This document shows, piece after piece, positions 1 through 8,061 of a stretch of DNA of 64,000 bases. The translations under genes and the position numbers were made by a program. The first letter of the stretch is position 1, and each line of letters opens with the position of its first letter. The notes beneath the pieces were generated by a model. The model made no database searches. It was not told the origin of the DNA and worked only from the letters and a program-made list of their open reading frames with translations. Source of the DNA: Salarchaeum japonicum_A (lineage in GTDB: Archaea > Halobacteriota > Halobacteria > Halobacteriales > Halobacteriaceae); assembly GCF_049705945.1 (NCBI RefSeq), contig NZ_JBNAMV010000004.1:1922001-1986000 (forward strand), read 5' to 3'.

Positions 1-152
1 CACGGCTGACCGGCGAACCGGATCGCCGCCATCGCGCCCACCTCGTCCATCCACTTCATCACGTTCCCGCCGTGGACCGCCCCGAGGTTGTTGGCGTGGT
101 TCGGCTGGACGCGGCTCCGGTTCTCGATGTACGTCTCCATCAGGTTCGGCAT
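1..152 (-). CDS. Acyl-CoA thioesterase, hotdog fold (N-terminal part, cut by window edge)
   Basis: The first 50 residues, read leftward from an ATG at 150-152, begin MPNLMETYIENR and contain NNLGAVHGGNVMKWMDE. This is the hallmark start of the BACH/YciA-type acyl-CoA thioesterases, in which the HGG...W(M/L)DE segment forms the start of the hotdog helix and holds the catalytic Asp. The family hydrolyses acyl-CoA to free acid and CoA in the cytoplasm. The rest of the gene lies left of the window, so length and C-terminus are unknown. It is on the same strand as the nitronate monooxygenase gene upstream, 66 bp away. Confidence 0.85.
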   Translation of the reverse strand, partial: MPNLMETYIENRSRVQPNHANNLGAVHGGNVMKWMDEVGAMAAIRFAGQP

Positions 153-218
153 ACCGGACGTTCACCGGGACCGCGGAAGAGTGTTGGTCCGGCCCGGTCG
201 GGGACCCGCGGCGACCGC

Positions 219-1226
219 TCAGCTCCGAAGACCCGAGATGCGGTCTATCGCCGCCTCGGCTTCGCCCATCAGGTCGCCGACCACGTCCGCCGCGGGCGAC
301 ACCTCGCCGGTCAGACCCGCGCTCTGGCCCGCGAACAACGCCATCGCGTCGACGTCACCGTCTACGTCCGGCGTCGCGAGCGCCTCGGAGTAGCGTTCGA
401 TCGGGTCGCCGGCGCCCGTCGTCGCGACTACCTCGTCCTCTCCGGGCCGGTCGCCCGGGGACGGTTCGGCCGCCTCGCGCCACAGTTCGACCGTCTAGTT
501 CTCGACGACGCGGTGCGGGGTGCCCGGCCAGCCCTTGTCGAACAGGTCCGTGTGCACCGTCGCCGTCTCGTCGGCGTCGGCCACCCGCTCGCGGTACGCC
601 CGATGGACGTTCGCCTCCTCGGTCGCCACGAATCGCGTCCCGAGCCACGCCGCGTCGGCACCGAGCGCCAGCGCCGCCGCGACTCCTCGTCCGTCCGCGA
701 TGCCGCCGGCCGCCACCACCGGAACGTCGACGGCGTCGGTGACGCGAGGCACCAGCGGCATCGTCGCCACTTCGCTCTGGACGTGACCGCCGGCCTCCCA
801 GCCCTGCGCGACGACCGCGTCGACACCCGCGGCCGCGGCGTCCCGGGCCTCGGCGGCGCTCCCGACGGTCTGTAACACGACTCCGCCGGCGTCGTGGACG
901 CGCTTGACGTACGGCGCGGCGTCGCCGAAGGACAGCGAGACGACCTCCGCCCCCGCGTCGAGGCAGGCCGCGAGGTGGTCCGACATCGGACGTTGCGTCG
1001 TCGCCTCGTCGAGCACGAGATTGACCGCGAAGGGCCGGTCGGTCAGGTCCCGCGTCCGCGCTATCGCGTCCCGGGTGTCGCTCGGGTCGCGCCACGTGAC
1101 CGCGAGGTGGCCCAGCCCGCCCGCGTTCGACACCGCAGCGGCCAACTCCGGACAGGTCGCGCTCCCGACGGGAGCCTGTACGACGGGATGGTCGGTGTCG
1201 ACCAAATCGGTGAGGGGCGTCTCCAT
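219..1226 (-). pseudogene. Nitronate monooxygenase (2-nitropropane dioxygenase family) gene with an in-frame TAG at codon 244
   Basis: The frame from ATG at 1226 encodes METPLTDLVDTDHPVVQAPV and the FMN-binding TIM barrel of nitronate monooxygenases, with AQGWEAGGH (the family His) near residues 140-148 and the phosphate-binding AAGGIADGRG. The open frame stops at TAG 495-497, after VVEN, giving 243 aa. The same frame continues without further interruption (TVELWREAAEP..., later YSEALATPD, then AMALFAGQSAGLTGEVSPA and AAIDRISGLRS) to TGA at 219-221. The whole reading frame is 335 codons, the usual family length, and the distal part contains the family's typical GQSAG segment. So either a nonsense mutation (or sequencing error) has split a normal gene, or the TAG is read through. 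The truncated 243-aa product would lack the C-terminal cap. I favour a recent pseudogene. Confidence 0.8.
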
Positions 1227-1278
1227 ACGCTCTCCAGAATTCCCGCCGCGGAAAAGGTTCGCCCGCGTCGCCTTGTCC

Positions 1279-1761
1279 TTACTCTAGCCGCTGCTTCGTC
1301 TTCTCGACGACGCGTACGTCGCTGATTCCGGTCTCGGGGTACTCCCCGCCGGCGTCCTTCTCGGCGGCTTTCACCATGTCCCAGACGACGTTCAGACCGG
1401 TCGTCACGCCCTCCAGGGCTTCCATCTCGCAGCCCGTTTTCCCGGTGGTCTCGACGGCGACCTCCAGCACCACGCGGTCCTCGCGCACGTCGAAGTCGGT
1501 GTCGACGTTCGTGATGGGTATCTGGTGACACATCGGAATCGTCTCCCACGTGTGCTTCACCGCCTGTATCGTGCCGACGCGGGCGGTGGCGAGCACGTCG
1601 CCCTTCCCCACGTCGTCGTCGCGAATCGCGCCCACGGTCGACTCCGTTAGGTGAATCGTGCCGCGCGCGACGGCGCGGCGCTTGCTGTCCGGTTTCTCGC
1701 CCACGTCCACCATCTGCACGTCGCCGTCCTCGGTGGTGTGCGTCAGGTCGTCGTCAGTCAT
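1279..1761 (-). CDS. moaC: Cyclic pyranopterin monophosphate synthase MoaC (molybdenum cofactor biosynthesis)
   Basis: The 160-aa product starts MTDDDLTHTTEDGDVQMVDVG and has the MoaC signatures: MVDVGEKPDSKRRAVA, KGDVLATARVGTIQAVKHT, the MCHQIPIT loop with its Cys-His, and TGCEMEALEGVTTGLN with WDMVKAAEKD. MoaC acts with MoaA to turn GTP into cyclic pyranopterin monophosphate in the cytoplasm. The ATG at 1761 is chosen because homology begins there. It overlaps the end of the upstream nnr gene by 8 bp, so the two are probably co-transcribed. Molybdopterin synthesis and NAD(P)HX repair are often joined in haloarchaea, probably by organisation rather than function. Confidence 0.95.
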   Translation of the reverse strand: MTDDDLTHTTEDGDVQMVDVGEKPDSKRRAVARGTIHLTESTVGAIRDDDVGKGDVLATARVGTIQAVKHTWETIPMCHQIPITNVDTDFDVREDRVVLEVAVETTGKTGCEMEALEGVTTGLNVVWDMVKAAEKDAGGEYPETGISDVRVVEKTKQRLE

Positions 1762-3181
1762 CGTCGTAGAGTGCGTGGGGAAGCCTCGTAAGCAGGTCGC
1801 TCGCGAGCAGGCCGTAGCCGTTCTCGTCGACGGCGGCGTCGCCCGCGCGGCCGTTCGCGTACGCGGCGAGCGCACCGGCGTTCACGGAGTCGGTGACGGA
1901 GAGGAGCGCGCCGGTCGCGCCCGCGAGCACGTCCCCGGTTCCGCCGACGGTCATTCCGGGGTTGCCCGTGCGGTTCGCGCGCGTCGTCTCGCCGTCGGTG
2001 ACGATGTCGTACGCGCCCTTCACGAGTATCGTCTGGTCGAGGTCCGAAGCGAACGCCTCGACCGCGGTCATGCGGTCGCGCCACGCCGACTCGCGCGGGC
2101 CGCCCATCTTCGCTAGCTCGCCCTGATGAGGCGTGCAAACGAGCGTCGCGTCCGTTTCGACTTCAGGGACGACAGAGAGGGCGTCGGCGTCCACGACCGC
2201 GCGCCCCTCGTAGCCGGCGAGGAACTTCCGGACGGCGCGGCGGGTGTCGTCCGCGTCGCCGAGACCCGGGCCCAGAACGACCACGTCGCGCTCGCTCGCG
2301 CGGTCGAGGAGGTCATCGACGTGGGTCGGCTGGAGGCGCGTGCCGACGAACGGTTCGACGATGAGGTCCTCGCTGTACCCCTGGACCTCGTCCGCGACCG
2401 GTTCGGGGCAGGCGACGTACGCGAGGTCCGCGCCCGCGCGGAGCGCCGCCTGCGCCGACAGCGCCGGCGCGCCCGTGTACGGCCCGCCGCCGATGACGGT
2501 GACTTTCCCGAAGTCGCCCTTGTGCGCCTGCGGGTCGCGCCCGAGGACGTTCCGGTCGCCCGGTCCGACGAACAGCTCTGCGGCCTCGGGAATGCCGATG
2601 TCCGCGACGGTCACCGTCTCCTCGTCGAGGCCGGGTTTCGCGTCGTGGAAGGTCACGACGCGGTCGGCGTCCACGACCGCGCCCGGCGTCTCGCCCGTGT
2701 CGGCGTCCATCCCGGACGGCACGTCCACGGAGACGACGGTCGCGTCGGTCGCGTTGATGGCGTCGACGGCGGACGCTTCCGGTTCGCGGGGCGCGCCCGA
2801 CACGCCCGTCCCGAGCAGCGCGTCCACGACCACGTCGGGCCGCCCGAGGTCGAGGTTCTTCGAGTCCGACACCGCCTCCGCGGGGATTTCGCTCTCGACG
2901 AGCGCGTCCCAGTTCTCCCGACTGATGTCGGTGCTGATGGTCTCGGGGCGGCCGAGGAGCGAGACGGACACATCGTAGTCGGCGAGGAAGCGCGCGGCGA
3001 CGAACGCGTCCCCGCCGTTGTTCCCGCGGCCGGCGACGACCGCGACGGACGCGCCGGGGTCGGCGACCGTCCGAACCTCGCGCGCGACCGCGTTCCCGCT
3101 CGACTCCATCAACTGCTTGCGGGAGACGCCGAGCGCCTCCGCGTTCTCGTCCACGGCGGCCATCCGCCTGCTCGAAATCAT
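1754..3181 (-). CDS. nnr: Bifunctional NAD(P)H-hydrate epimerase / ADP-dependent NAD(P)H-hydrate dehydratase
   Basis: The 475-aa protein repairs hydrated NAD(P)H (NAD(P)HX). The N-terminal YjeF epimerase domain (about 1-200) starts MISSRRMAAVDENAEALGV and has the GRGNNGGDAFVAARFL loop and VDALLGTGVSG. The C-terminal ribokinase-like dehydratase domain (about 210-475) has KGDFGKVTVIGGG, VLGPGLGD, and the nucleotide-binding NPGMTVGGTGDVLAG. The fusion and its length match the standard bacterial and archaeal enzyme. A TATA-like gatttacgg lies about 28 nt before the ATG at 3181, which fits a leaderless transcript. M7 is an alternative start. The end overlaps moaC. Confidence 0.95.
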   Translation of the reverse strand: MISSRRMAAVDENAEALGVSRKQLMESSGNAVAREVRTVADPGASVAVVAGRGNNGGDAFVAARFLADYDVSVSLLGRPETISTDISRENWDALVESEIPAEAVSDSKNLDLGRPDVVVDALLGTGVSGAPREPEASAVDAINATDATVVSVDVPSGMDADTGETPGAVVDADRVVTFHDAKPGLDEETVTVADIGIPEAAELFVGPGDRNVLGRDPQAHKGDFGKVTVIGGGPYTGAPALSAQAALRAGADLAYVACPEPVADEVQGYSEDLIVEPFVGTRLQPTHVDDLLDRASERDVVVLGPGLGDADDTRRAVRKFLAGYEGRAVVDADALSVVPEVETDATLVCTPHQGELAKMGGPRESAWRDRMTAVEAFASDLDQTILVKGAYDIVTDGETTRANRTGNPGMTVGGTGDVLAGATGALLSVTDSVNAGALAAYANGRAGDAAVDENGYGLLASDLLTRLPHALYDDD

Positions 3182-3220
3182 GTCTGTGCGTACCCGCTCG
3201 CGCGCCGTAAATCCGCGGGC

Positions 3221-3499
3221 CTACCGTCGAATCTCGAACGACTCGTGATTCTCCGGCGTTTCGTATTCGACGCTCACGTCCGTCACGTCGGCCGCGGGAC
3301 TGCCCGTGTGACACCACTCTATCATCGCTTCCACGTCGTCTTCGTCGCCCTCGAAGACGGCTTCGACGCGGCCGTCTGCGAGGTTCTTCACCCAGCCGGT
3401 CACCCCGAGAGACTTGGCTTCCTCGCGGGTGTTCGCCCGATAGTAGACGCCCTGCACGGTTCCGGAGACGAAGACGTGCGCTCGCACGCGGTCGGTCAT
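3221..3499 (-). CDS. acyP: Acylphosphatase
   Basis: This 92-aa protein has the acylphosphatase fold signature VFVSGTVQGVYYRANTREEAKSLGVTGWV near the N-terminus. The catalytic Arg is in the VQGVYYR loop and the catalytic Asn in GWVKNLADGRVEAVFEG. It hydrolyses carboxyl-phosphate bonds of acyl phosphates in the cytoplasm. The length equals that of the family. It lies 39 bp upstream of nnr on the same strand and just downstream of the glycosylase gene, so all may be transcribed together. Confidence 0.95.
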   Translation of the reverse strand: MTDRVRAHVFVSGTVQGVYYRANTREEAKSLGVTGWVKNLADGRVEAVFEGDEDDVEAMIEWCHTGSPAADVTDVSVEYETPENHESFEIRR

Positions 3500-3524
3500 A
3501 TCCGTTTCTGATGGTTCGTCGGCC

Positions 3525-4415
3525 TTAGTTCCCGCCGCCGTTGCGCAGGTGGTGGAAGAGATACGTTTGGGTGTAGCCCGCGTACGGCCCGAACTGCTCG
3601 CGGAGCGCGCGCGACGTGTCGGCGTAGTTCCCGCGAGCGCAGTCGGGGTAGTAGTCCTCGATGGCGGTCCGAATCCACGTGTCGAGCGGGACGGCGTCGA
3701 GGTAGTCGAGCGAGAAGAGGAGGACGCAGTCGGCGACCTTCTCGCCGACGCCGACGAACCCCGTCATCGCGTCCCGGGCGTCCTCGTAGTCATTCCCGAG
3801 GATGTCGTCACGGGTGAGTTCGCCCGACGCGACGAGTTCGGCGGTGCGCTGGACGTACGGCGCGCGGTAGCCGAGACCGAGGTCGCGCAGTTCGTCCTCT
3901 GTGGCGTCCGCGAGCGCGTCCGGCGTCGGGAACGCGTGATAGGTGCGGCCGTCGAACGCGATACGCTCGCCGTACGCCTCCCGGAGGGATTCCTGCATGG
4001 CGAAGATGCGTTCGACCCGCATCTGCGCCGAGCAGATGAAGGAGACGAGGCAGCCGAAGAAGGGGTCGGAGACGATGCGCATCCCCCAGTAGCGGTCGTA
4101 GGCGTCGTCGATGAGGGCGTCGGTGTTCGCGGCGGCGCGTATCGCGGCGAGGTCGTCGTCCAGGCGGAGGAGGTCGAAGAGGAGGCGGTCGGCGTCCGTC
4201 GTGGCCTCCCAGACGAGTTCGCCGTCGGTCTGACGCACCCGAACGACTTCGCCGTCCGCGACGGTCGCGTACCACGCGTCGCCGCCGTGCGCGCCGTCCG
4301 TCTCGTACGTCGCGCCGTCCTCGCGCGTCCAGAGGTAGGACTGGCCGGACTCCAGCGTGGATTGGAGGTCGAACGCGGACGCGAGGGAGTCGAGGGGTAT
4401 CGACCCGGATTCCAT
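3525..4415 (-). CDS. ogg: 8-oxoguanine DNA glycosylase/AP lyase, OGG1-like HhH-GPD family
   Basis: The 296-aa protein has the OGG1 N-terminal domain (DLQSTLESGQSYLWTRED, then GCLVSFICSAQMRVERIF) followed by the helix-hairpin-helix segment GFVGVGEKVADCVLLFSLDYLDAVPLDTW. That segment carries the catalytic Lys (about K226) and Asp (about D245) found in eukaryotic OGG1. It should remove oxidised guanine from DNA and cleave the abasic site. The start at 4415 is chosen because homology begins with MESGSIPLDSLASAFDLQST and the longer upstream frame is not protein-like. A related reading is DNA-3-methyladenine glycosylase II, but the K...D pair and the ADC motif fit OGG better. Confidence 0.85.
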   Translation of the reverse strand: MESGSIPLDSLASAFDLQSTLESGQSYLWTREDGATYETDGAHGGDAWYATVADGEVVRVRQTDGELVWEATTDADRLLFDLLRLDDDLAAIRAAANTDALIDDAYDRYWGMRIVSDPFFGCLVSFICSAQMRVERIFAMQESLREAYGERIAFDGRTYHAFPTPDALADATEDELRDLGLGYRAPYVQRTAELVASGELTRDDILGNDYEDARDAMTGFVGVGEKVADCVLLFSLDYLDAVPLDTWIRTAIEDYYPDCARGNYADTSRALREQFGPYAGYTQTYLFHHLRNGGGN

Positions 4416-4509
4416 ACTCCTTCTCGGTCGCGTCCCGGCCAAGTGTCCGTCGGTCTCGCGTGGTAACGTGGGGCAAAGAACTATAGCGGCGGGGGAGAGA
4501 CGGCCCGCC

Positions 4510-4845
4510 ATGGACCGCCGCGTCGTCCTGGAGGCCGCCGTCCCCGTCTACGATGTCGAGACCGCCGACGAAGCCGTTCGCATCGCCATCTCCAAGACTG
4601 GGAACCTGCTCAATCCCGACCTGAACTACGTCGAAATCGGACCGGCGACCCGCGAGTGTCCGAACTGCGGCGAACAGGAGGACGCCGCGTTCGTCGCCGC
4701 GGACGAGGCGTTGGTCGCGCTCGAACTCGAACTCACCGTGTACAATACTGAGCGCGACGAACACGCCGCCCGCATCGCGCGCTCGGAGCTCGGTAGCCAC
4801 CTCACGGACATCCCGCTTTCCGTCGTGGACGTGGTAGACGCGTAG
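4510..4845 (+). CDS. DUF555 / UPF0212 family protein
   Basis: The 111-aa product matches the archaeal UPF0212 family in layout: an N-terminal VVLEAAVPVYDVETADEAVRIAISKTG, the central motif CPNCGEQEDAAFVAADEALV with a CxxC pair, and the C-terminal HAARIARSELGSHLTDIPLSVVDV. Function is unknown; the single CPNCG pair suggests metal binding as a dimer or a redox role. The gene is divergent from the glycosylase gene, with start codons 94 bp apart. An upstream agaactatagcg segment may hold its TATA element. ATG at 4510 is where family similarity begins. Confidence 0.85.
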   Translation: MDRRVVLEAAVPVYDVETADEAVRIAISKTGNLLNPDLNYVEIGPATRECPNCGEQEDAAFVAADEALVALELELTVYNTERDEHAARIARSELGSHLTDIPLSVVDVVDA

Positions 4846-4883
4846 CTACGTGGCGTGCGTGTACCGCGAGAACTCTCGATGGG

Positions 4884-5117
4884 TTAGTCAGCCTGCGCAG
4901 CGACCTTCTCGGTCTCCGATTCCACAGACGTCGTGATGCCGGACGCCAGTGCGAACACGGCCGCTTTGTGTTCGGTTTTCGATTTGTGGATGGATGTGGG
5001 TCGCACCCCGAGGTCCTGGTATTCGTCGAGCGTGACGCCGTCGTCGTTCACGCCCTCGTAGAAGTTACTTACTTCGGCGAGCAGTCCGTGCAGGTGGATG
5101 AGCTCCTGCTTCTTCAT
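4884..5117 (-). CDS. UPF0058 family protein
   Basis: The 77-aa helical protein starts MKKQELIHLHGLLAEVSNFYE and continues with GVRPTSIHKSKTEHKAAVFAL, the archaeal UPF0058 signature. Function is unknown. It is monocistronic and convergent with the UPF0212 gene; a TATA-like element (about 5140-5155 on the minus strand) precedes its ATG. It is widely conserved in euryarchaea, so it is likely to be expressed and functional, but nothing in the sequence identifies a catalytic site. Confidence 0.85.
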   Translation of the reverse strand: MKKQELIHLHGLLAEVSNFYEGVNDDGVTLDEYQDLGVRPTSIHKSKTEHKAAVFALASGITTSVESETEKVAAQAD

Positions 5118-5213
5118 GACAGCACATTCTAACGGCTACGGGGACTTAGTAGTATCTTGAGAGAGGTTAACACACTTCTCTATGGGTTTCTCAGCGCGTC
5201 TCGTGCCGAACTG

Positions 5214-5219
5214 CTTTTA
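5214..5219 (+). promoter_or_regulatory. TATA-like box of the aIF2 beta gene
   Basis: The sequence ctttta is centred about 27 nt before the ATG at 5244. This is the spacing expected for a leaderless haloarchaeal transcript. Confidence 0.5.
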
Positions 5220-5243
5220 CGTCCTGTCGCCCCAAATCGGGGT

Positions 5244-5642
5244 ATGGATTACGAGGACCAACTCGACCGAGCGATGAGCGAGAAGCCCGACGTCGCCGGG
5301 AGCGAGAGCCGATTCGACGTTCCCGAACCCACGGTCCGCAAGGAGGGGAACGTCACCGTCTACGAGAACTTCCAGGAGACTATCGACCAACTCGGCCGCG
5401 ACGAGGACCACGTCCTCAAGTTCATTCAGGACGAACTCGCGACGAGCGCCCAGATAGACGAGAGCGGCCGCGCGCGCTTCACGGGCGAGTTCGGTACGCG
5501 CCGCGTCAAAGCCACGCTCGACGACTACGTCGACACCTACGTTCTGTGTCCCGAGTGCGGGCTGCCGGACACGAACCTCGAAACCGAGAACGGGTCGGAA
5601 CGCCTCCACTGCGAGGCGTGCGGTGCGCGGTCTGCGGTCTAA
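5244..5642 (+). CDS. tif2b: Translation initiation factor 2 subunit beta
   Basis: The 132-aa protein is the beta subunit of archaeal IF2, which carries initiator tRNA to the ribosome. It has the conserved central alpha-beta domain (GNVTVYENFQETIDQLGRDEDHVLKFIQDELATSAQID) and the C-terminal zinc ribbon YVLCPECGLPDTN...LHCEACGARS with two CxxC pairs. The start at 5244 (MDYEDQLDRAM) gives the family length; the longer open frame upstream is unlikely because the TATA box lies within it. The TAA stop interlocks with the stop of the convergent zinc-ribbon gene. Confidence 0.95.
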   Translation: MDYEDQLDRAMSEKPDVAGSESRFDVPEPTVRKEGNVTVYENFQETIDQLGRDEDHVLKFIQDELATSAQIDESGRARFTGEFGTRRVKATLDDYVDTYVLCPECGLPDTNLETENGSERLHCEACGARSAV

Positions 5643-5824
5643 CTCTGGAGTTCTTTGAGGTTCTCGAGGTCGCGGTCCGTCCGCATGAATTCGGCCGTTC
5701 GGCGGGTCGCGTGACAGTCGGGACAACTGTAGTTCTCGTTGTGCTTCGGGAGTTCGCTCGGCGTCATCTCCCAGTCCTTACTGCACTCGGGGCAGACTAA
5801 CTGCACGTACGCTTCGTGTGCCAT
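5639..5824 (-). CDS. Small zinc-ribbon protein, haloarchaeal
   Basis: The 61-aa protein MAHEAYVQLVCPECSKDWEM...NYSCPDCHATRRTAEFM carries two CxxC pairs spaced like a zinc ribbon, then a charged tail (RDLENLKELQS). Function is unknown; such proteins are common in haloarchaea and may bind nucleic acid or protein. It is convergent with the aIF2 beta gene, and the two stop codons share bases 5639-5642. Confidence 0.75.
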   Translation of the reverse strand: MAHEAYVQLVCPECSKDWEMTPSELPKHNENYSCPDCHATRRTAEFMRTDRDLENLKELQS

Positions 5825-5868
5825 AGTTCGGTGTGGGGGAGGTGTTCTGAAAAAGATTGCCGCCGTAT

Positions 5869-6261
5869 TCAGTCGTAGTAGTCCTCCCCGACGAGGTCGA
5901 AGAGGTCGTCGTACTCCCCGGGGAGTTGGCTCGTCACGTCGAGGAGTTCGGTGGACTGCACGGTCTCGCCCACCACGTCCGTCACGACCTGCGCGTAGAA
6001 GTGCGCGTCCGCGGGGTCGGCGTTCGCGCGCTCGGCGACGCGCTGCGTGAACTCCTCGTAGTCGAACAGCTGTCCCGAGTCAGCATTGTGGAGGAAGTAG
6101 TCGATTTCGAGCGGGAGCTCGGCGGCGAGGTCGCTCGCCTCGTTCGGCTGGAGGCGCTCGCCGAGCGTCGTCAGGACCGCGCGGGTCGCCCGGATGGCGC
6201 GACCGCGCGACGGGAGTTCCGCCCGATGCTGGACTTCTCCCACGAACTCGTCGTGCTTCAT
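5869..6261 (-). CDS. DUF2267 domain-containing protein
   Basis: The 130-aa protein starts MKHDEFVGEVQHRAELPSRGRAI and continues with ATRAVLTTLGERLQPNEASDL and LPLEIDYFLH. This helical pattern (alternating helices with RAIRATRAVLxTLxERL) is that of DUF2267. Function is unknown; relatives are often found with stress or membrane genes. The C-terminus ends in DLVGEDYYD. Neighbours on the same strand are the DUF357 gene upstream and the small zinc-ribbon gene downstream, both separated by about 45 bp. Confidence 0.8.
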   Translation of the reverse strand: MKHDEFVGEVQHRAELPSRGRAIRATRAVLTTLGERLQPNEASDLAAELPLEIDYFLHNADSGQLFDYEEFTQRVAERANADPADAHFYAQVVTDVVGETVQSTELLDVTSQLPGEYDDLFDLVGEDYYD

Positions 6262-6307
6262 GACATCCGTGCGTTTCTGCCGCCCACAAAAATGAGTGAT
6301 GGCCGGA

Positions 6308-6592
6308 CTACTGCGTGAACAGGTGGCCGTCGGTGGGGACGTCGAACACGCCGATTCGCGCGCCGGCGTCCATCCAGCCGTGGCCGTACGAGAAGGACGC
6401 GAGCGCGTTCACGAGGTCGTCCTGCTCGCGGAAGTGCCGGCCGTCCTTCAGGTAGGACTGCGCCATCTCCTCGAACTCCAGCGCGGCCTCCCCGAGCGGC
6501 GTGTCTGCGGGCGGCGCGACCTCCGCCGCGTCCAATGCCTCCGAGAGCAGTCGTTCGTATCGCTCGGTCTTCTCTTCGAGGTCTGCGGCCAT
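6308..6592 (-). CDS. DUF357 domain-containing protein
   Basis: The 94-aa protein has the DUF357 features: ERLLSEALDAAEVAPPADTPLGEAALEFEEMAQSYLKDG, then HFREQDDLVNALASFSYGHGWMDAGARIGVF. Members are archaeal and helical; function is unknown. The ATG at 6592 (MAADLEEKTERYE) is selected because the longer frame upstream runs into the promoter region of the divergent Grx-TrxR gene. Confidence 0.85.
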   Translation of the reverse strand: MAADLEEKTERYERLLSEALDAAEVAPPADTPLGEAALEFEEMAQSYLKDGRHFREQDDLVNALASFSYGHGWMDAGARIGVFDVPTDGHLFTQ

Positions 6593-6690
6593 ACCGGATA
6601 CGCCGCGAGTGCGGCGGGTAAGCGCTTCGACTGGCGGCGGGACTCCGCGCCAGCGCAACCTACATACTTCCACGGTCCCGAAATCCGGAC

Positions 6691-8016
6691 ATGAGCGAGC
6701 AGCCGCACGTGGAGATATACACGAAGACGGACTGTCCCTACTGCGAGAAGGCGATGGATCTCTTCGACGCGAAGGGCGTGGAGTACGTGACGTACAACGT
6801 CACCGACGACCCCGAGCGGTTCGCGGAGATGACGGAGCGCGCGAACGGCCGGGAGACCGCTCCCGAGGTGTTCATCGACGACGAACTCATCGGTGGCTGG
6901 GACGACACGCACGCACTCGACCAGACCGGGGAACTCGACGAGAAACTCGGCATCGCGGACGACGCCGGCGACGACGTGGAGGAACACCGGAAGCTCATCA
7001 TCACGGGCACGGGTATCGCGGCGCTGACCGCGGCGATTTACGCGGCGCGCTCGAACAACGACCCGCTCCTGTTCGAGGGCGACGAGCCGGGCGGTCAGCT
7101 CACCCTCACCACCGAGGTCGAGAACTATCCCGGATTCCCCGAGGGCATCTCGGGGCCGGACCTCATCAACAACATGAAGGAGCAGGCGCAGCGCTTCGGC
7201 GCTGACCTGGAACACGGCGTCGTCGAGGACGTGGACGACTCCGAGCGGCCGTTCCGCATCGAACTCGCGAACGGCGACGCGTACACCGCTGACTCCGTCA
7301 TCGCGGCGTCGGGCGCGAGCGCGCGAACGCTCGGCATCCCGGGCGAGGACGAACTGATGGGGTACGGCGTCTCCACCTGTGCGACCTGCGACGGCGCGTT
7401 CTTCCGCGGCGAGGACATGGTCGTCGTCGGCGGCGGCGACGCGGCCGCGGAGGAAGCCGCGTTCCTCACGAAGTTCGCGGACACCGTGTACCTCGTGCAC
7501 CGCCGCGACGAACTCCGCGCGGAGGACTACTGGGAGGAACGCATCGAGGAACACGTCGAGAACGGCGACATGGAAGTCCTCTGGAACACGGAAGCCACCG
7601 AAGTCCACGGCACGCCCGAGGACGGCGTCGAGTCTGTGAGTCTCGTCCGCAACCCCGACGGCCATCCCTCGGAGAAACTGGACGACCCCGAGACGGAGGC
7701 GTTCGACCTCGACGTCGGCGCGTTCTTCGTCGCCATCGGCCACACGCCGAACACGGACTACCTCGAAGGCACCGGCGTAGACCTGGACGACGAGGGCTAC
7801 ATTCGCACGCAGGACGGGTCCGGGGGCGGGCAGACCGCGACCGGCGTCCCCGGCCTGTTCGGCGCGGGCGACGTGGTGGACTACCACTACCAGCAGGCGG
7901 TGACGGCGGCCGGAATGGGCTGTAAGGCCGCGCTCGACTGCGACGCGTGGCTCGAAACCCAGGGCGACCTCGCGGAGTCCGAGCCGGCGAGCGGGGAAGC
8001 GCCCGCGGACGACTGA
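6691..8016 (+). CDS. Glutaredoxin-thioredoxin reductase fusion protein
   Basis: The 441-aa flavoprotein joins a glutaredoxin domain (about 1-95; CPYC at 15-18, APEVFI cis-Pro region, IGGWDD) to a complete low-Mr thioredoxin reductase (about 102-420). The reductase has the redox pair CATC at 230-233, an NADPH site (GGGDAAAEEAA at 247-257 and HRRDELR at 270-276) and a C-terminal FAD motif (GLFGAGDVVDYHYQQAV). It should pass electrons from NADPH through FAD and the CATC pair, perhaps to its own CPYC site. The FAD dinucleotide motif reads GTGIAA at 106-111 rather than the usual GSGPAG. A TATA-like tacatac lies about 27 nt before the ATG. Confidence 0.9.
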   Translation: MSEQPHVEIYTKTDCPYCEKAMDLFDAKGVEYVTYNVTDDPERFAEMTERANGRETAPEVFIDDELIGGWDDTHALDQTGELDEKLGIADDAGDDVEEHRKLIITGTGIAALTAAIYAARSNNDPLLFEGDEPGGQLTLTTEVENYPGFPEGISGPDLINNMKEQAQRFGADLEHGVVEDVDDSERPFRIELANGDAYTADSVIAASGASARTLGIPGEDELMGYGVSTCATCDGAFFRGEDMVVVGGGDAAAEEAAFLTKFADTVYLVHRRDELRAEDYWEERIEEHVENGDMEVLWNTEATEVHGTPEDGVESVSLVRNPDGHPSEKLDDPETEAFDLDVGAFFVAIGHTPNTDYLEGTGVDLDDEGYIRTQDGSGGGQTATGVPGLFGAGDVVDYHYQQAVTAAGMGCKAALDCDAWLETQGDLAESEPASGEAPADD

Positions 8017-8061
8017 GACCACCGAACTGTTTATTTTCCCGCAGTCCGCAACGGTTGATTA

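Noticed and set aside
219..494. Part of the nitronate monooxygenase frame after the TAG as a separate gene
   Set aside because: It has no start codon or promoter of its own in a sensible place and continues the same domain, so it is treated as part of one interrupted gene.
6448..8022. 524-codon frame on the minus strand opposite the Grx-TrxR gene
   Set aside because: Composition is Arg/Val/Glu/His rich with no recognisable motif, the usual antisense shadow of an acidic haloarchaeal gene.
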